Source: Parafrankia discariae (lineage in GTDB: Bacteria; Actinomycetota; Actinomycetes; Frankiales; Frankiaceae). From it: 64,000 nucleotides of DNA. The notes beneath the pieces were generated by a model. That model was given only the letters and a program-made list of their open reading frames with translations. It was not told the DNA's origin and made no database searches. Made by a program: the position numbers and the translations under genes. Numbering within the stretch: position 1 is the stretch's first letter; each line of letters opens with the position of its first letter. This document shows, one piece after another, positions 1 to 8,795 of the stretch. Location of the stretch: assembly GCF_000373365.1 (NCBI RefSeq), contig NZ_KB891102.1:432510-496509 (forward strand). The letters run 5' to 3'.

Positions 1-325
1 CGGCGCCGGCGACGACGCCGCCGACGACCGCCGCGATGATGCCGGCGACCACCGGGGCGCCCGAGGCGACCGCGATGCCCAGCGAGAGCGGAAGCGCCAC
101 CAGGAAGACGACGACGGACGCCTCAAGATCGTGGCGCCAGGTCCGCCGGAGGATGCGACCGGCTGGACCACCGGGCGCGGGAGGCCCGGTGCCGCCGGGG
201 GCGGTGCCGCCGGAGCGGACCGGGGTGGGGTGATCCGAGTCGATCTCGGACGGATAGGGCAGCGCGGTCGGGGCAGGCGCCACCGACGACGGCTGTTTTC
301 TTGGCTCGTGGTGCTCGGCGTGCAC
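1..325 (-). CDS. SulP-family anion transporter, N-terminal part (cut by left edge)
   Basis: Only the first 108 codons are in the window. The start is a GTG at 325, preceded by GAGGAG about seven bases upstream. A Pro/Gly-rich cytoplasmic leader of roughly 60 residues is followed by [20 protein letters not shown] and a first Gly/Ala-rich membrane stretch ([21 protein letters not shown]). This is the conserved entry to the SulP sulfate/bicarbonate permease fold. The same wording is typical of actinobacterial SulP proteins that carry a C-terminal carbonic-anhydrase domain, such as mycobacterial Rv3273, but the C-terminus is outside the window, so that fusion cannot be tested. The substrate is unknown. 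Confidence 0.8.
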   Translation of the reverse strand, partial: MHAEHHEPRKQPSSVAPAPTALPYPSEIDSDHPTPVRSGGTAPGGTGPPAPGGPAGRILRRTWRHDLEASVVVFLVALPLSLGIAVASGAPVVAGIIAAVVGGVVAGA

Positions 326-721
326 GATCGTCTCCTCGGCGAGGGCGCAACGTCAGCGTCAGGCCATCTATTCTCGATGTTGAGTGGTACAGGTTCGAAC
401 ACGTTACGTGACCAGAACCCGGAACCCCCAGCCCACTCCGCCACTCCGTGGTGGGCGCGCAGTAGTCACTGAGCAATATTCCCAGGGTGGAGCCGCGATC
501 CTGGACGCGCGGCGCGTCACAACGGCATCGTAGAGTAGCCATCCCGGCCGATCGGGGTGTAAAGGCCCCGAGCCGCTCGCGACCTGCGGCCCATCCCGTC
601 GGGTCACTCGCTTCCCGCGGGCGCCGCGAACCACGTCACAACGGTGACGAACCGCCCGCGGCGGCCGGGAACCCGCCCGGTACGGCCGGCCGGTGCCGTT
701 CACCCCGACCGTCGCGACCGG
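326..721. other. intergenic region between SulP start and CadD remnant
   Basis: Roughly 400 bases with no credible reading frame. They must contain the promoter of the leftward SulP gene. A less GC-rich patch around 360-480 is the only compositional feature. No clear terminator, repeat or RNA gene was recognised. Confidence 0.4.
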
Positions 722-904
722 ATGAACCCGGGCACCGTCGGGACGGCGATCGGCCTGTTCGCCGTCACCAACATCGACGGCATCCTGGTGCTGGCGCTGT
801 TCTTCGCCCGCGCGCTGAGCCGCTGGGGGCACGTGCCGCTGCCGCCGGCCCTGGTGACCATCGGCCTGACCAGCCTCGTCGAGGGCGGGGCCTTCGGTCT
901 CTGA
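722..904 (+). pseudogene. cadmium-resistance transporter (CadD-type) remnant with internal deletion
   Basis: A 60-codon frame from the ATG at 722. It begins MNPGTVGTAIGLFAVTNIDG, the N-terminus typical of CadD-family cadmium transporters, where intact members usually read NIDD. It ends LVTIGLTSLVEGGAFGL, which resembles the extreme C-terminus of the same family. Intact CadD proteins are about 190-210 residues with five to six membrane helices. Here the two ends meet directly near FFARALSRWGH (about 806-830), so about two thirds of the protein is missing in frame. It is almost certainly non-functional as a transporter. It could instead be a rare mini-protein, but no partner gene is nearby. Confidence 0.65.
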
Positions 905-921
905 CGGGACGCCGGCCGGCC

Positions 922-1818
922 TCAGGCGCCGGCGCCGTCCAGGGGGCGTCTGCTCGGTGGACGGCCGGTCGAGCCCTCGGTGAACCCGGTGAACCGGCGG
1001 GTCACCCCCCGGGGGTCGGAGGTGTCGGTCATCCGCGGGCCCCAGGCGACCATCCCGCCGTCGACCCGGATCGCCTCCCCGGTCAGGAAGGCGCTGTCCG
1101 GACCGGCGAGGAAGAGCACGACGCCGGCGATGTCCTCGGGCCGGCCCAGGTCGGGCCAGGGCTGGAAGGTCGCCATCCGGGCCCGGATGGCCGCCTCGTC
1201 GCGCCCCATGACCAGCGGCGTGTCGACGAGGCCGGGGCAGATCGCGTTGACCCGGATCCGGTGCGCCGCCAGCTCCACGGCCGCGTTGCAGGTGAAGTTG
1301 ATGACCGCGGCCTTGGCCGCCGAGTACGCGGTCGGGCCGCCGCCACCGCCGACTCCGGCGACCGAGGAGTTGTTGATGATCGACCCGCCGCCGCCCTGGG
1401 CGATCATCGCGCGGGCGGCGTGCTTCGTCCCGAGGAACATCCCGCGGCTGATCACGCCGAAGGTGCGGTCCCAGTCGGCGACGTCGAGCTCGGTGAGCGG
1501 GCCGAACGCCCCGCCGACCCCGGCGTTGTTGAACATGACGTCGAGGCGCCCGAACCGCTCGACGGCCGCGGCGACGAGCGCGGCGACCTCCGCCTCGTCG
1601 GCGACGTCCGCCCGCTCGAAACGGAGCCGGGCCGGGTCGGCGACCTCGTCGAGCAGCAGCCGGGCGTTCGCCTCGTTCACGTCGCCGAAGACCACCCGCG
1701 CCCCGGCGGCGAGGAAGCGCCGCACGCTCGCGCGGCCGATCCCGCTGGCTCCCCCCGTGACCACGACGACGCGGTCCACCAGGCCGTCCCGTGCGTCTTC
1801 GGGCAGGTCAGCGGCCAC
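922..1818 (-). CDS. SDR-family NAD(P)-dependent oxidoreductase
   Basis: A 298-residue classical short-chain dehydrogenase. The nucleotide-binding motif TGGASGIG is at residues 21-28, NNAG at 97-100, the catalytic Ser near 152-153, and Tyr166/Lys170 in YSAAK. Asp in VVFGDVN after the second strand suggests NAD(H) preference. The GTG start at 1818 lies inside the end of the upstream epimerase gene (11-base overlap) with AGGTGG just before it, so the two are probably translated together. The C-terminal 35 residues past the fold are Arg/Gly-rich and look disordered. The substrate is not predictable; the neighbouring epimerase, TetR and cupin genes suggest a small catabolic or modification cassette. 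Confidence 0.85.
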   Translation of the reverse strand: MAADLPEDARDGLVDRVVVVTGGASGIGRASVRRFLAAGARVVFGDVNEANARLLLDEVADPARLRFERADVADEAEVAALVAAAVERFGRLDVMFNNAGVGGAFGPLTELDVADWDRTFGVISRGMFLGTKHAARAMIAQGGGGSIINNSSVAGVGGGGGPTAYSAAKAAVINFTCNAAVELAAHRIRVNAICPGLVDTPLVMGRDEAAIRARMATFQPWPDLGRPEDIAGVVLFLAGPDSAFLTGEAIRVDGGMVAWGPRMTDTSDPRGVTRRFTGFTEGSTGRPPSRRPLDGAGA

Positions 1819-2920
1819 GATGGTCCACCTTTCCGGGCTGGGTCGGGTGCGGCATGCTGTGCACCGGCGGCGCGGCGTACTGGTCGACGGCCGAGCGCAC
1901 CCGGTCGACGGCGGAGCGGTACTCGGCGATCAGGGCGTCCTCGGTCGGGTAGTCGAACCGGTCGGTGAACGACGGGCTGGTGCTGACGTCGAAGTCGGGT
2001 CGCTCGGCGTACCACGCCAGGAGCTCCTCGACCGCCTGGACCGGGTCGACCACCGCTTCGCAGCCGAGCTCGCGGCGCGCCTTCTCGGTACTCAGGACGC
2101 AGTGCTCGGTCGTCGTGCCCCCCAGCGGCAGCAGCGTGGTCGTGGCCTCGACGGCGATCTCCCGCGGCAGCGCCACCACTTCCAGATCCGCGCCCATCAG
2201 GCGGACGATCAGCTCGACCCACTGCCGCAGCGACCAGTCGGTGGGATCACCGGCGTTGTAGATCTGGCCGGCGGCGGCCCGCGGGCGGTCGACCGCGGCG
2301 AGCACGAACGCCGCCGCGTTGCGCGCCGCGCAGCGGGTGTGGATCTGGGATCCGCCGTCCGGCAGGATCAGGTGCGGACGCCCGTCGCGCACGCGCCGCA
2401 CGATCGACCACTCGGCCGGCCGGGCGTTGTTCGGCCCGTAGAGCATCGGGAAACGGAACAGCGTGGCGCCCGGGTGGTGCGCGAACGCCGCCGCCTCGGC
2501 GTCGACCAACCGCCGGGAGAACCGGACGGCCGGGTCGTCGGAGCGCTCCTGGACGACCGGGTGGTCCTCGGTGACCGGGATCGGCAGCCGGCGCGTCCCG
2601 TCACCGGGAAAGAACCCCTGGTAGACCGGCACACCGCCGATGCCGACGAACTGGCCGCACCGCCCGGCGAGCGCCGGCGCGAGATGTCGCATCCGCCCGT
2701 ACATGGCCAGGACGACGTCGAACTCGCGTAAACCGAGCGCCTCGTCGATCGACTCCCGGAAGTGCGGATCGCCGTGGAGGTGCTCGACGTCAGCGAGCTC
2801 CGGCGGTTCGTGGGCTCCCCGATGGAAGATCGTGACGTCGTGCCCCCGCCCGAGCAGACCTCGCACGATGTGCGGTCCGGTCGGCCCGGTTCCACCCACC
2901 ACCAGCACCTTCACGGCCAC
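1808..2920 (-). CDS. NAD-dependent epimerase/dehydratase family protein
   Basis: 370 residues of the extended SDR fold. The dinucleotide-binding motif GGTGPTG is at residues 9-15, right after the first beta strand (KVLVVGG). FRFPMLYGPN in the middle is the usual extended-SDR substrate-loop region. The canonical YxxxK catalytic pair is not obvious, as in many atypical NmrA/isoflavone-reductase-like members, so activity on a sugar nucleotide should not be assumed. It overlaps the downstream SDR by 11 bases and follows the TetR gene by about 40 bases, so it is probably in one transcript with both. Confidence 0.8.
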   Translation of the reverse strand: MAVKVLVVGGTGPTGPHIVRGLLGRGHDVTIFHRGAHEPPELADVEHLHGDPHFRESIDEALGLREFDVVLAMYGRMRHLAPALAGRCGQFVGIGGVPVYQGFFPGDGTRRLPIPVTEDHPVVQERSDDPAVRFSRRLVDAEAAAFAHHPGATLFRFPMLYGPNNARPAEWSIVRRVRDGRPHLILPDGGSQIHTRCAARNAAAFVLAAVDRPRAAAGQIYNAGDPTDWSLRQWVELIVRLMGADLEVVALPREIAVEATTTLLPLGGTTTEHCVLSTEKARRELGCEAVVDPVQAVEELLAWYAERPDFDVSTSPSFTDRFDYPTEDALIAEYRSAVDRVRSAVDQYAAPPVHSMPHPTQPGKVDHRGR

Positions 2921-2959
2921 GCCCCTCCCGCTCGGCCGGGACTCTCCCGCTGGCCGAGC

Positions 2960-3802
2960 TCATGAAGCGGGCGGACGCCTGACCGGCCGCGCCGGCCGCG
3001 CCGGCCGACCGCCGCCGTCTGGATGGCCGCCCAGGTCACCCCCCAGGTCACCGCCGAGCCCCGTCAGGCAGAACGCCCAGAGATGATCGGCGATCACCTC
3101 CGCGGGCTCGGGAGCGGCCGCGAAAGCGTAGTGATGGTAGACGGACATGACGAGTCGGGCGACCAGCGCGGCGTCGCGCTCGACGTCCTGCGGGGCCAGC
3201 AGGCCGGCGTCACGCGCCGCCCGGATCTCGCGTGCCACGAGGTCGGCGAAGGGCTGCGTGGCCTGCGCCATCTCCTGCGGGTACAGCTGGTGCAGGCGCC
3301 AGTGCTCCGCGGTGATGAAACGGGGCCCGGAGCTCTCGTCCCCGCTGGCGTCGAGCGAGCCGAGCACCGCCCTGATGTGACGGCGCAGGCGGGCGACCGG
3401 GTCCGGCAGGTCGCGGGCGTCCTGCTCGTAGCGCAGCGCCTGATCGGTGACCAGTTCCTCGATGACCGCCATGAGGAGCTGGTCCTTCCCCTCGAAGTGG
3501 CGGTAGAAGGTCTGCATCGCGACGCCGGCCTCCTTCACGAGCTCCTGCGTCGTGAAGGAGGCCCCTTTCTGCCCGATCAGCCTTTTGGCCGCGGCGACGA
3601 TGACCTTCATCTGTCGCATGCTGCGTGATCTCGACCGCTGCACGGACGGCGACCGGTCGGCGGCGCGCTCAGCCCAGGACACGGCCGAGACGTTACCCGG
3701 ATTCACCTGGACGGCCGGACCAGCGTCCGCGCCGGCCGGCACCGGCCTGGCGGCGGCGGTTCCGCTCCGCGGGGCGGCGGCACCCGAGTCGTCGTCTTTC
3801 AT
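2960..3802 (-). CDS. TetR/AcrR-family transcriptional regulator
   Basis: A TetR repressor of about 280 residues from the ATG at 3802 (MKDDDSG). An upstream in-frame extension exists, but it is Pro/Arg-rich and not family-like. After a disordered leader of about 65 residues the DNA-binding domain starts at MRQMKVIVAAAKRLIGQKGA, with the recognition helix in AGVAMQTFYRHFEGKDQLL. The ligand domain is helical and ends in a Gly-Gly-Asp-Leu repeat (GGDLGGDLGG) and a Pro/Arg tail. It lies between the cupin-like gene and the epimerase/SDR pair on the same strand and probably controls them. The extended N-terminal leader is unusual for the family. Confidence 0.85.
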   Translation of the reverse strand: MKDDDSGAAAPRSGTAAARPVPAGADAGPAVQVNPGNVSAVSWAERAADRSPSVQRSRSRSMRQMKVIVAAAKRLIGQKGASFTTQELVKEAGVAMQTFYRHFEGKDQLLMAVIEELVTDQALRYEQDARDLPDPVARLRRHIRAVLGSLDASGDESSGPRFITAEHWRLHQLYPQEMAQATQPFADLVAREIRAARDAGLLAPQDVERDAALVARLVMSVYHHYAFAAAPEPAEVIADHLWAFCLTGLGGDLGGDLGGHPDGGGRPARPARPVRRPPAS

Positions 3803-3914
3803 GGAAAGGGCTTCTCGTTCTCTCGTGTCTCGTTCCGACCACCGGGGCAGGGCCGGCGGCTGCGCCCGGACGCCCTGGTACGCGGGCGTCCGGGCGTCCT
3901 CGGGGGCGGCCGGG

Positions 3915-4316
3915 TCAGCCGTCGTCCTTGGTGAACCCACCGCTGGCCGCCATCGCCTCGAAATGGTCGATCAGCTTCTGGAGCGCGGCGGCGGGATTGA
4001 GTTCGAGCACCTCGCTCGGCTCCTCATAGATGAGCACATGGCCGGCCGGGAAGAAATACGCCTCGCCGGCCACCGCGACCTCGTCCGGCCAGTCGGTACC
4101 CGGGTACACACAGCGCAGCCTGCCACTGAACATGTAACCGTAGTGCGGGCACTGGCAGACGCCGCCGGGCAGGCCGATGTAGCCCTTGGTGCAGTCGAGT
4201 GGCCCGGTGGCCGTGTAGCCGACCTCCATGTCCCCCCACTGGGCGGAGCGGAATCCCGTCAACGGCCAGCGCCCGCCGCCGCCCACGGGTAATTCACTCG
4301 GCTTGCTCACCGGCAT
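3915..4316 (-). CDS. small cupin-like protein
   Basis: About 133 residues from the ATG at 4316, chosen because GAGGAGG sits a few bases upstream; a longer frame to 4370 has no such site. The sequence MEVGYTATGPLDCTKGYIG followed by CQCPHYGYMFSGRLRCVYP and GEAYFFPAGHVLIYEEP reads as a beta-sandwich. HYGYMFSG and FFPAGH resemble the two cupin metal-site regions, although only some of the usual ligands are present. Three cysteines cluster near residues 60-70. It is first in a minus-strand run with TetR, epimerase and SDR genes. The function is unknown; it may be a sensor or small-molecule binding protein. Confidence 0.7.
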   Translation of the reverse strand: MPVSKPSELPVGGGGRWPLTGFRSAQWGDMEVGYTATGPLDCTKGYIGLPGGVCQCPHYGYMFSGRLRCVYPGTDWPDEVAVAGEAYFFPAGHVLIYEEPSEVLELNPAAALQKLIDHFEAMAASGGFTKDDG

Positions 4317-4684
4317 GGTTCCTCCTCGGCCTGTGGCCACTGCCGTGGCACCCGCCAACTGTAGAACCACACTCTCGCTCTTGGGAACAGCATCGTTCGC
4401 CGATCAGCAGAATACCGACGCCTACGACGGCGGCCCGACCCATGCGGACGTCACCGGTTGCGCCGGCGCCAAAGGCCGGCGTGGACGACACCGGCTCGCG
4501 CCGACGGCGAAGCCACGCTTTGACGTCGGTTTCGTGACGTAGCGGAACGTACGTCGCGGAGACGACACATCCGACCACACCTGGATGTCACAGTCGGCCA
4601 GTCCGCCGTCGTCGCGGATGTGGAAGCGCGGCGCACTGTGGCGCCCGCCAACCGGCCGCACCGGCCGCTCACCGAGGAGGAGAC
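4317..4684. promoter_or_regulatory. divergent promoter region, cupin-like gene / MMPL exporter
   Basis: 368 bases between two genes that read away from each other. It is less GC-rich than its surroundings. At 4567-4588 there is an inverted repeat, ACATCC and GGATGT separated by 10 bases, which could be an operator for the nearby TetR protein. A second self-complementary element, ACGTACGT, lies just upstream of it. No -35/-10 pair could be assigned with confidence. Confidence 0.35.
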
Positions 4685-6916
4685 ATGTCCGGGTTCCTGT
4701 ACCGGGTGGGATGGCTGGCCGCCGGCCGGCCCTGGCGGGTGATCGGCGCGTGGGTCGCCGCGCTCGTCGTGGCATCCGTGCTGGCCGTGGCCTGGGGCGG
4801 CGAGCCCCACGACGACTACGACGCCCCGGGCACCGCGTCGCAACGGGGAACCGACCTGCTCCGCGCCGAGTTCCCGGTGCTGGCCGAGGCGCAGGCCCGG
4901 GTCGTGCTGCACACCGCCGACGGCCGCCGGCTCGACCCGGCGCTCACCGCGGCCGTCTCCGCCCGGCTCGCCAAGGTGCCCGACGTCATCCTGGTCAGCC
5001 CGCCGCGGCCCTCCACCGACGGTGACACCGCGCTCATCAACGTCCAGTACGACCGGCCCGTCACCGACCTGGGCGGCAGCGACGCGGTCGACGACCTCGT
5101 CGAGGCCGCCCGGCCGGCCACCGACGCGGGTGTCACCGCCGAGTTCGGCGGTCAGGTCGCCGAGAACATCCAGGAGGTCAACGGTCGGGCCGAGGCGGTC
5201 GGTGTCGGCTTCGCCCTGGTCATCCTGCTGGTCGCGTTCGGTTCGATCGTCGCGGCCGGGGTGCCGCTGGCGGTGGCGCTCATCGGCCTGGGCATCGGCA
5301 GCGCCGGCATCACCCTCATCGCGGCCGGCACCGACGTCAGCACCATCGCCCCGACGCTCGCCTCGATGATCGGCATCGGGGTCGGCATCGACTACGCCCT
5401 CCTGCTGATCACCCGGCATGTCGAGGGCCTGCGGGCCGGCCTGCCCGTGCGGGAGTCCGCCGCCCGCGCCAACGGCACCGCCGGGGTGTCCGTGCTGTTC
5501 GCCGGGGTGACCGTCGTGCTCTCCCTGACGGGGCTGCGGCTGGTCGGGCTGAACACCTACGTGACCACCGGTTTCACCACCGCGGCCGTGGTCGTGACCG
5601 TGGTCGTCACCGCGCTCACCCTCGTCCCCGCGCTGTGCGGCCTCGCCGGAACACGGCTGCTGGGCCGCCGGGGCCGCACAGCGCTCACCGCCGGCGCCGC
5701 GACGCCGGGCGCCGCGACGCCCGACTCCCCGACACCCAGCGCCCCGGCGCGGCGGACTCTCACCGCCGCGTGGGCCGGCCGGATCGGACGCCGGCCCCTT
5801 CCCTGGGCGCTCGGCGCCCTGCTGCTCCTGCTGCTGCTCGCCGCACCCGTCCTCGGGATGCGCACCTGGCCGCAGGACGCCGGCAGCCAGCCGGAGTCCA
5901 CCTACCAGCGACGCGCCTACGACCTGGTCGCCGCCGAGTACGGCCCCGGCGCGAACGGCCCGCTGATGCTCGCGGTGGACCTGCGCGAGGTTCCCGCCGC
6001 CGGCCTCCCCGGGCTGGTGAACCGCATCAGGGCGACGCCCGACGTCGCGGCCGTCGCCCCGCCGGTGACCTCACCGAGCGGGAACGCCGCGGTGGTCTTC
6101 GTGACGCCCGCCGTCGCACCGAGCGACAAGCGGGCCGCCGACCTGGTCCGCCATCTGCGCGCCGACGTCCTGCCGCCGGGCATCGAGATCACCGGGATGA
6201 CGGCGGTCTTCACCGACCTGTCCGGCCTGCTCTCCGACCGGCTGTGGTGGGTGGTCGGCTTCGTCGTCGCCGTGTCGCTGCTGCTGCTGACGGTCGTGTT
6301 CCGCTCACCGGTGGTCGCGCTGAAGGCCGCGGTCATGAACATGCTCTCGATCGCCGCCGCCTACGGCGTGGTGACCGCGGTGTTCCAGTGGGGCTGGGGC
6401 GCCGAGCTGCTCGGCCTCCCGCACAGCGTGCCGATGTCGAGCTGGCTGCCCGTGCTGATGTTCACCGTGCTGTTCGGGCTGAGCATGGACTACGAGGTGT
6501 TCCTGCTCTCCCGCATCCGGGAGGACTACCTCGCCACCGGTGACCCGCACGGCAGCGTCGTACGCGGCCTCGCCGCCACCGGCCGGGTCATCAGCTCCGC
6601 CGCCCTGATCATGATCGCGGTCTTCGCCGGCTTCGCCCTCGACCCGGACGTCACGGTGAAGATGGTCGGTGTCGGGATGGCCGTCGCGGTGCTGGTCGAC
6701 GCGACCATCATCCGGCTGGTCCTGGTGCCCGCCACCATGGCCCTGCTCGGCCGCGCGAACTGGTGGCTGCCCGGCTGGCTCGACCGGATCATGCCGCACG
6801 TGGACGTCCACGGCGCCGCACCGGCCACCGCCACGCCCGCCACGGCCGCCGGGCCGGCCGCCGACACGGAACCGACGGAACCGACCGACAGCACGGCACC
6901 GGCCGCCGTCAGCTGA
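4685..6916 (+). CDS. MMPL-family RND transporter
   Basis: 743 residues starting at the ATG at 4685 after GAGGAGGAG. It has the two-fold MMPL layout: a first membrane helix near residue 20, an extracytoplasmic loop (DDYDAPGTASQRG onward), and a bundle of helices around residues 175-325. That bundle contains GIGVGIDYALLLITRHVEGL, the first-repeat motif. A second loop is followed by a second bundle with GLSMDYEVFLLSRIREDY. Such proteins export lipids or hydrophobic compounds using the proton gradient. The C-terminal 50 residues are Ala/Thr/Pro-rich and probably disordered. The cargo is unknown, and no biosynthetic partner is adjacent. Confidence 0.9.
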   Translation: MSGFLYRVGWLAAGRPWRVIGAWVAALVVASVLAVAWGGEPHDDYDAPGTASQRGTDLLRAEFPVLAEAQARVVLHTADGRRLDPALTAAVSARLAKVPDVILVSPPRPSTDGDTALINVQYDRPVTDLGGSDAVDDLVEAARPATDAGVTAEFGGQVAENIQEVNGRAEAVGVGFALVILLVAFGSIVAAGVPLAVALIGLGIGSAGITLIAAGTDVSTIAPTLASMIGIGVGIDYALLLITRHVEGLRAGLPVRESAARANGTAGVSVLFAGVTVVLSLTGLRLVGLNTYVTTGFTTAAVVVTVVVTALTLVPALCGLAGTRLLGRRGRTALTAGAATPGAATPDSPTPSAPARRTLTAAWAGRIGRRPLPWALGALLLLLLLAAPVLGMRTWPQDAGSQPESTYQRRAYDLVAAEYGPGANGPLMLAVDLREVPAAGLPGLVNRIRATPDVAAVAPPVTSPSGNAAVVFVTPAVAPSDKRAADLVRHLRADVLPPGIEITGMTAVFTDLSGLLSDRLWWVVGFVVAVSLLLLTVVFRSPVVALKAAVMNMLSIAAAYGVVTAVFQWGWGAELLGLPHSVPMSSWLPVLMFTVLFGLSMDYEVFLLSRIREDYLATGDPHGSVVRGLAATGRVISSAALIMIAVFAGFALDPDVTVKMVGVGMAVAVLVDATIIRLVLVPATMALLGRANWWLPGWLDRIMPHVDVHGAAPATATPATAAGPAADTEPTEPTDSTAPAAVS

Positions 6917-6934
6917 CCTCGCGCACCCGTGAGC

Positions 6935-6972
6935 GGGTGCCGCCGGGCCCAGGACCGGGTTCGGCGGCACCC
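6935..6972. terminator. bidirectional hairpin between MMPL gene and haloperoxidase gene
   Basis: A ten-base-pair perfect stem (GGGTGCCGCC with GGCGGCACCC) around a GC-rich loop, lying in the 64-base gap between two convergent genes. It has no U-tract, as is common in high-GC actinobacteria, so it could serve either strand. Confidence 0.6.
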
Positions 6973-6980
6973 CGGGCCGG

Positions 6981-8270
6981 TCAGCTCCGCGGGCGGAAGT
7001 AGTTCCTGGTCGCGTACGCGGTCACCTTGGCACCGATCTTCGCGCCCTCCACGTCGGCCGACCGGGTGTGGATACCACCCCAGACCCGGGCTTCGATCAC
7101 CTCGGCGATGGCCTGGGAGAACCCGCGGAAGTGACGGGTGGTGCCCGAATCGGCGCTGTAGGCGCTGAACGGGATGTCGTCCCGTCCGAAGAAGAAGGCC
7201 AGCGTCGACATGCTCGCCGTCGTGAAGCAGGTGTGCCCGGAGGTGAAGTCGGGGTGCGGCGGGGTGACGAGCAGCGGCAGCCAGTTCGGGTCGGCCGTGG
7301 TGGCCGGGTTGCCGTCGGTGTCGGCCAGCTGGATCGCGGTGACCGGCCGCCAGGACGTCCAGGCCGCCTTCTCGTTGAAGCAGGCTGTGGTCGCGTCCGC
7401 CTCGGTGAGGTCGACCATCGCGAACATGCGGGCTGTCTGCAGGGTGTTCAGGTGGCGGCTCGTGGCGAGCTGGCGCTTGATCTCCCATTCCCCCAGGTGC
7501 CGGTCGTGCCACCAGATCGCCGCCTGGGTCTGGTCGAGCGTCCTGGTCGTGCTGTTGACCGCGCCGATCGCCTTGACCTCGTTGATGTCCCGGGCGTACT
7601 GCGCGGAGGTCAGCGCCGGCGGGCCGGCCGAACGGAACATCGACGCGCTCGGAATCAGGAACGGCTTGAGGTTCGCCACCCAGGCCGTGTCGGAGGCGAA
7701 GGTGGGCGGGGTCGGCCGCCATTGACCGGGTTGGGTGCCCACCGGCCAGGTCTGATTCCCGAAGGCCCCGTCGTTCCGCCGCGCACTGATCATCGCCGCG
7801 GCGGTCTGGTCGCCCACCGCGGTCCCGCTCCGTTTCGCCGCGTTGTCGGGCAGGTTCGCCATCCACTCGTCGTACTGCGCCCGCAGCCGCGGCTGCTGAG
7901 CCGGGAACAGGGAGCTGAGCACCTGGAAGGCGGCGGTCCCGACGGCGGCGTCCGTCGACTCGCGCCCACTGGTCCGCGGGGCGAGGAGATAGGGCTGGTA
8001 AGGCCGCCCGGCGATCGCGTTCACCGCGTCGTAAACGGCTCCGTGCACCATCGCGAAGCTGCGCGCCTGGACCTGCGGCTGTTGGCCGGCCACATCCCAG
8101 ATCGCGGTCTGCGCATTGCGGTCCCAGACGATGACGGCATTGGTGGAGGTGTTGTTGACACCGACCGCCGATGCGGCCGACAGCCCGGCCGCCACCGGTA
8201 ATGCGGCGGCGAGGACACCGACGACGGCCGTACCCAGGATTCCGCGGCGGGCGCGCGCCCAACGTGCCAT
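6981..8270 (-). CDS. secreted vanadium-dependent haloperoxidase-like PAP2 protein
   Basis: 429 residues. The N-terminus (MARWARARRGILG and a hydrophobic run ending in an Ala-rich cleavage region near residue 35) is a signal peptide, possibly for export. The C-terminal half has the vanadate/phosphate-binding pocket of the vanadium haloperoxidase/PAP2 superfamily: Lys and Arg in NEKAAWTSWRPVTA, then PHPDFTSGHTCFT with the Ser-Gly-His triad, then RVWGGIHTRSAD with the second Arg-His pair. This order matches bacterial VCPO-like proteins. It may oxidise halides or act as a phosphatase; the motifs alone do not decide. It sits alone, facing the MMPL gene across a hairpin. Confidence 0.88.
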   Translation of the reverse strand: MARWARARRGILGTAVVGVLAAALPVAAGLSAASAVGVNNTSTNAVIVWDRNAQTAIWDVAGQQPQVQARSFAMVHGAVYDAVNAIAGRPYQPYLLAPRTSGRESTDAAVGTAAFQVLSSLFPAQQPRLRAQYDEWMANLPDNAAKRSGTAVGDQTAAAMISARRNDGAFGNQTWPVGTQPGQWRPTPPTFASDTAWVANLKPFLIPSASMFRSAGPPALTSAQYARDINEVKAIGAVNSTTRTLDQTQAAIWWHDRHLGEWEIKRQLATSRHLNTLQTARMFAMVDLTEADATTACFNEKAAWTSWRPVTAIQLADTDGNPATTADPNWLPLLVTPPHPDFTSGHTCFTTASMSTLAFFFGRDDIPFSAYSADSGTTRHFRGFSQAIAEVIEARVWGGIHTRSADVEGAKIGAKVTAYATRNYFRPRS

Positions 8271-8531
8271 GACCGACCCCCTTGCTGACAGTCAGGAAAA
8301 CCGACTGCCGCATTGACGTGAGTCCGCCGTGATGAGGGACGCCTCGTCGCGCGCGCACCCCGCACCGACCGAACGACGAGAAGGCCGACGGTCGTCCGGC
8401 AGATATTCGGGTCATCATGGCACCGCACCGTCAGGTACGTACCGAATTGCCACACAAGACGATGTTTCACCTGGTCACCGGCCACGCCCGCCCGCCGCGG
8501 GGCACCCGAACGACGGACGGGCGCGCCGGCC

Positions 8532-8795
8532 TTAGAGGACCCCGGACCCGCGCAGGATGCCCAGGGCCACGATGAGGGCCGCCACTACGTAGACCACGGT
8601 GCCGAACAGGCCCAGGCGGCCGGGCTCGGCCAGATTGGTGTCCCGGGGCCAGGTGCACTCGCACGCGACCTTCACGGCGCTCCCCCCGACGGCCCAGCCC
8701 GCGGCGATCAGCGCGACGTCGGCCGCGGTGACGAGCGCGTCGAGACTGTCGCTCGTCGGGGCGGTGAGGGTGACCGAAAGGGTGTGCTCGGGCAT
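8532..8795 (-). CDS. small membrane-anchored protein of unknown function (third of three overlapping ORFs)
   Basis: 87 residues. The N-terminal part (LSVTLTAPTSDSLDALVTAA, then a short hydrophobic helix and VKVACECTWPRD) looks like a small strand-helix-strand domain with two cysteines. Residues from about 63 form one clear transmembrane helix (LFGTVVYVVAALIVALGIL). The ATG at 8795 shares its A with the TGA of the 31-codon ORF upstream (TGATG), so translation is probably coupled. There is no independent Shine-Dalgarno sequence of note. Codon use has the high third-position GC of real genes here. The family is not recognised. Confidence 0.6.
   Translation of the reverse strand: MPEHTLSVTLTAPTSDSLDALVTAADVALIAAGWAVGGSAVKVACECTWPRDTNLAEPGRLGLFGTVVYVVAALIVALGILRGSGVL

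Noticed and set aside
3803..3940. Extended N-terminus for the TetR protein (GTG/ATG at 3940)
   Set aside because: The extra 46 residues are Pro/Arg/Thr-rich and lack family similarity; the ATG at 3802 gives a more sensible protein.
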